Positions 6,469 to 7,817 of a stretch of 7,817 nt of DNA are shown here, piece by piece. A program made the position numbers and the translations under genes. The DNA lies in NCBI GenBank assembly GCA_902782625.1, contig CACZNZ010000583.1:1-7817 (forward strand), read 5' to 3'. The notes under the pieces are model-generated. The model was not told the DNA's origin. It ran no database searches and worked only from the letters and a program-made list of their open reading frames with translations. Origin of the DNA: an uncultured Lachnospiraceae bacterium (GTDB taxonomy: Bacteria; Bacillota; Clostridia; Lachnospirales; Lachnospiraceae). How positions within the stretch are numbered: the first letter of the stretch is position 1; the number at the start of each line of letters is the position of its first letter.

Positions 6469-6900
6469 TCACCGGATGGCTGATTCGCTGTCTGATTCGG
6501 CCAGCTTCCCAAGAATTCCGTTTACGAATCTCGGAGCTTCTTCACTGCAGTAAATCTTACTCAGCTCCACTGCTTCATTGATCGCCACCTTCACCGGGAT
6601 GTCCGTATCATACCGCATCTCAAACAACGCAAGACGCAGTATGGCCAGTTCACATTTCCCGATTCGGGGAAGGCGCCAGCCTTTGCTGGCTTCACTGATG
6701 GATTCATCAATCTCAGGAAGATGCTGCGTAATCTGTTCAAATCTTTTACTGATGTATTGACAGGAATCTTCTTCTGTATTCAGATAGATGAAAAAAAACA
6801 GCTCCATCTGTTCTTCAATTTCAGATGCTTCGTGATAATCCGAAAGAAACAGCAGTCTGAAGATGTTTTCTCTCAGTTTCCTTCTGCTAAGTAGTGCCAT
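6469..6900 (-). CDS. nusB: Transcription antitermination factor NusB
   Basis: NusB, with NusE (ribosomal protein S10), binds boxA RNA in ribosomal RNA leaders and helps RNA polymerase avoid premature termination. The 143-residue all-helical protein has the family's N-terminal RRKLRENIFRLLF segment (6-18) and the strongly conserved C-terminal block VAINEAVELSKIY, then EEAPRFVNGILGKLA (about 105-134). The start ATG (6898-6900) follows the Asp23-family gene by 9 nt. Its ribosome binding site (AAGGGGAG) overlaps that gene's TAA stop, which suggests coupled translation. Codons near residue 35 contain an uninterrupted run of eight T on the coding strand (6791-6798, encoding Phe-Phe-Phe). A terminator-like hairpin follows its stop almost at once. 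Position beside the Asp23-family gene matches yqhY-nusB of Bacillus. Confidence 0.96.
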   Translation of the reverse strand: MALLSRRKLRENIFRLLFLSDYHEASEIEEQMELFFFIYLNTEEDSCQYISKRFEQITQHLPEIDESISEASKGWRLPRIGKCELAILRLALFEMRYDTDIPVKVAINEAVELSKIYCSEEAPRFVNGILGKLAESDSESAIR

Positions 6901-6909
6901 AAGCTCCCC

Positions 6910-7287
6910 TTATTCATCGATTGCAATACCGGCGATCTTGACATTCACTTCTGTGACATTCAGTCCGGTCATCGTCTCAATGGCATTCTTTACTTTCTCC
7001 TGCACATCTGTGGAAGTCTTTTTGATATTTACACCGTAATCAAGGACTAAGTTCAGTCTGATTACAACATTTTCCTCCTCAACAGAGACTTTCACGCCTT
7101 TAGAAAGCTTTTTCATGCCAAGTTTGGATACGATTTCGTTGGTTATGTTGCCTGCCATACGTGCGACTCCGTCTGTCTCTGTAGCAGCAAGGCCTGCGAT
7201 TACAGCGATTACCTCTTCTGCAACCTGAACTTCACCGATATCTTCAATCTTATAATCTGTATATCTTTTGATGGTATCTTTATCCAT
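6910..7287 (-). CDS. Asp23/Gls24 (YqhY-like, DUF322) family protein
   Basis: This 125-residue protein belongs to the Asp23/Gls24 family and corresponds in position to Bacillus YqhY, encoded just before nusB. Seen: the family core GEVQVAEEVIAVIAGLAATETDGVARM (18-44), a basic middle segment KLGMKKLSKGVKV, an alternating strand region VVIRLNLVLDYGVNI, and the C-terminal VQEKVKNAIETMTGLNVTEVNVKIAGI. There is no signal peptide or membrane segment, so it is cytoplasmic. The family has been linked to envelope and alkaline stress, and YqhY to acetyl-CoA carboxylase control in Bacillus, but accB/accC are not beside it here and the function is not settled. The ATG at 7285-7287 has GGAGG (7296-7300) at 8-nt spacing. 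It is the first gene behind the promoter at 7314-7341. Confidence 0.92.
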   Translation of the reverse strand: MDKDTIKRYTDYKIEDIGEVQVAEEVIAVIAGLAATETDGVARMAGNITNEIVSKLGMKKLSKGVKVSVEEENVVIRLNLVLDYGVNIKKTSTDVQEKVKNAIETMTGLNVTEVNVKIAGIAIDE

Positions 7288-7313
7288 AATTTTATCCTCC
7301 GATCATATGTACC

Positions 7314-7341
7314 ATTATATCAAAACCGCAGACTTTTGCAA
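7314..7341 (-). promoter_or_regulatory. Extended -10 housekeeping (sigma-A) promoter for the Asp23-nusB operon
   Basis: On the minus strand a perfect TATAAT (7319-7314) is preceded by TG one base upstream (TGATATAAT, 7322-7314). A 16-nt spacer separates it from TTGCAA (7341-7336), four of six matches to the -35 consensus. Transcription should start near 7307, about 20 nt before the Asp23-family ATG, giving a short leader with GGAGG at 7300-7296. The -35 lies 8 nt after the threonine ammonia-lyase stop. I see no operator repeats around it, so constitutive expression is inferred. Confidence 0.8.
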
Positions 7342-7349
7342 CTGCCACT

Positions 7350-7817
7350 TTACACATAGACATTTCTTGGATGCTTTTCTACAGGGGACAGTCCTTCTTT
7401 CTCTAAAGCATCGATGATTTCCTGCTTATGATCGTGTCCGAAAGCCTCCATGGTAATGGTAAGTTCCACGGAACTGTTGCGGTTGACACTGACGAACTGG
7501 TTATGCTCGAGTTTTACAACATTACCCTGATGGTCAGCAATAATTCTGGAAACTTTATTGAGCTGTCCCGGCACATCCGGAAGATAGACAGAGACGGTAA
7601 AGATTCTGGATCGCTGAATCAGACCGTTTTGTACTACAGATGACAGCGTGATGATATCCATATTGCCGCCACTTAAGACAGAAACGATTTTTTTGTTTTC
7701 CGGAGGCATATGCTTTAATGCCGCTACGGTAAGCAGACCGGAATTCTCTACCAGAAGCTTATGGTTCTCCAGTACATCAAGAAATGCAACGATGAGCTCA
7801 TCATCTTCGATTGTAAT
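7350..7817 (-). CDS. ilvA: Threonine ammonia-lyase (threonine dehydratase), C-terminal part with ACT domain
   Basis: The frame is open from the window edge (7817) to TAA at 7350-7352, giving the last 155 residues; the 5' part lies beyond the window. The first part is the end of the PLP-dependent catalytic domain: IEDDELIVAFLDVLENHKLLVENSG, then KKIVSVLSGGNMDI, whose SGGN loop lies near the cofactor. The last 80 or so residues form a single ACT domain (FTVSVYLPDVPGQLNKVSRIIADHQGNVVKLEHNQF). One ACT domain suggests the shorter threonine dehydratases of the clostridial/TdcB type, not the E. coli IlvA form with a longer two-part regulatory region. The enzyme turns threonine into 2-oxobutanoate and ammonia, for isoleucine synthesis or threonine breakdown; the sequence does not decide which, so the symbol is provisional. 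No convincing terminator follows, so some read-through into the next operon is possible. Confidence 0.88.
   Translation of the reverse strand: MTIEDDELIVAFLDVLENHKLLVENSGLLTVAALKHMPPENKKIVSVLSGGNMDIITLSSVVQNGLIQRSRIFTVSVYLPDVPGQLNKVSRIIADHQGNVVKLEHNQFVSVNRNSSVELTITMEAFGHDHKQEIIDALEKEGLSPVEKHPRNVYV

Noticed and set aside
7327..7348. Hairpin after the threonine ammonia-lyase stop as a terminator
   Set aside because: Only about 4 bp (GCAG with CTGC) pair around a long loop, and the bases form the -35 and spacer of the next promoter.
1..7817. Mobile elements, CRISPR arrays, tRNA/rRNA genes, riboswitches or a novel defence or biosynthetic system
   Set aside because: Every stretch over about 65 nt is filled by a recognised core gene; I saw no direct-repeat arrays, terminal inverted repeats, transposase motifs or structured leaders.

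Overview
The window is a piece of a Bacillota (Firmicutes) chromosome, most likely a clostridial relative of the Lachnospiraceae type. This rests on gene order (Asp23/nusB/xseA/xseB/ispA/tlyA/nadK/argR/recN is a signature clostridial housekeeping cluster), moderate GC, strong AGGAGG-type ribosome binding sites and the style of the protein sequences. No database search was possible, so genus is not assigned.

Layout: all genes but one are read from the minus strand, so transcription runs from high to low coordinates. At the right edge is the 3' part of a threonine ammonia-lyase with an ACT domain (7350-7817). After a 62-nt gap holding a strong extended -10 promoter comes a tightly packed cluster. 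It contains an Asp23/Gls24-family protein (6910-7287), nusB (6469-6900), xseA (5155-6405), xseB (4922-5158), ispA (4069-4962), tlyA (3270-4064), nadK (2416-3252), argR (1939-2397) and recN (237-1922). Gaps are 4-18 nt, or the genes overlap, except for a 63-nt gap after nusB that contains a terminator-like hairpin. At the left edge the 3' end of a DtxR/MntR-family metalloregulator (1-186, plus strand) converges on recN, and the two share a bidirectional terminator.

The genes do not form one pathway. They are conserved neighbours covering transcription antitermination (NusB), exonuclease VII (XseA/XseB), prenyl diphosphate synthesis (IspA), ribosomal RNA methylation (TlyA), NADP supply (NadK), arginine control (ArgR) and recombinational repair (RecN). 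They are probably co-transcribed from the promoter before the Asp23 gene, modulated by the hairpin after nusB and possibly by a weak internal promoter before argR.

I found no mobile element, CRISPR array, RNA gene or new system. The points worth a second look are the terminator inside the operon after nusB, the lack of dxs between ispA and tlyA, the absence of the sporulation genes that usually flank this block on both sides, a cysteine in the metal site of the DtxR/MntR regulator, and the 41-nt xseB/ispA overlap. The region is otherwise ordinary core genome.
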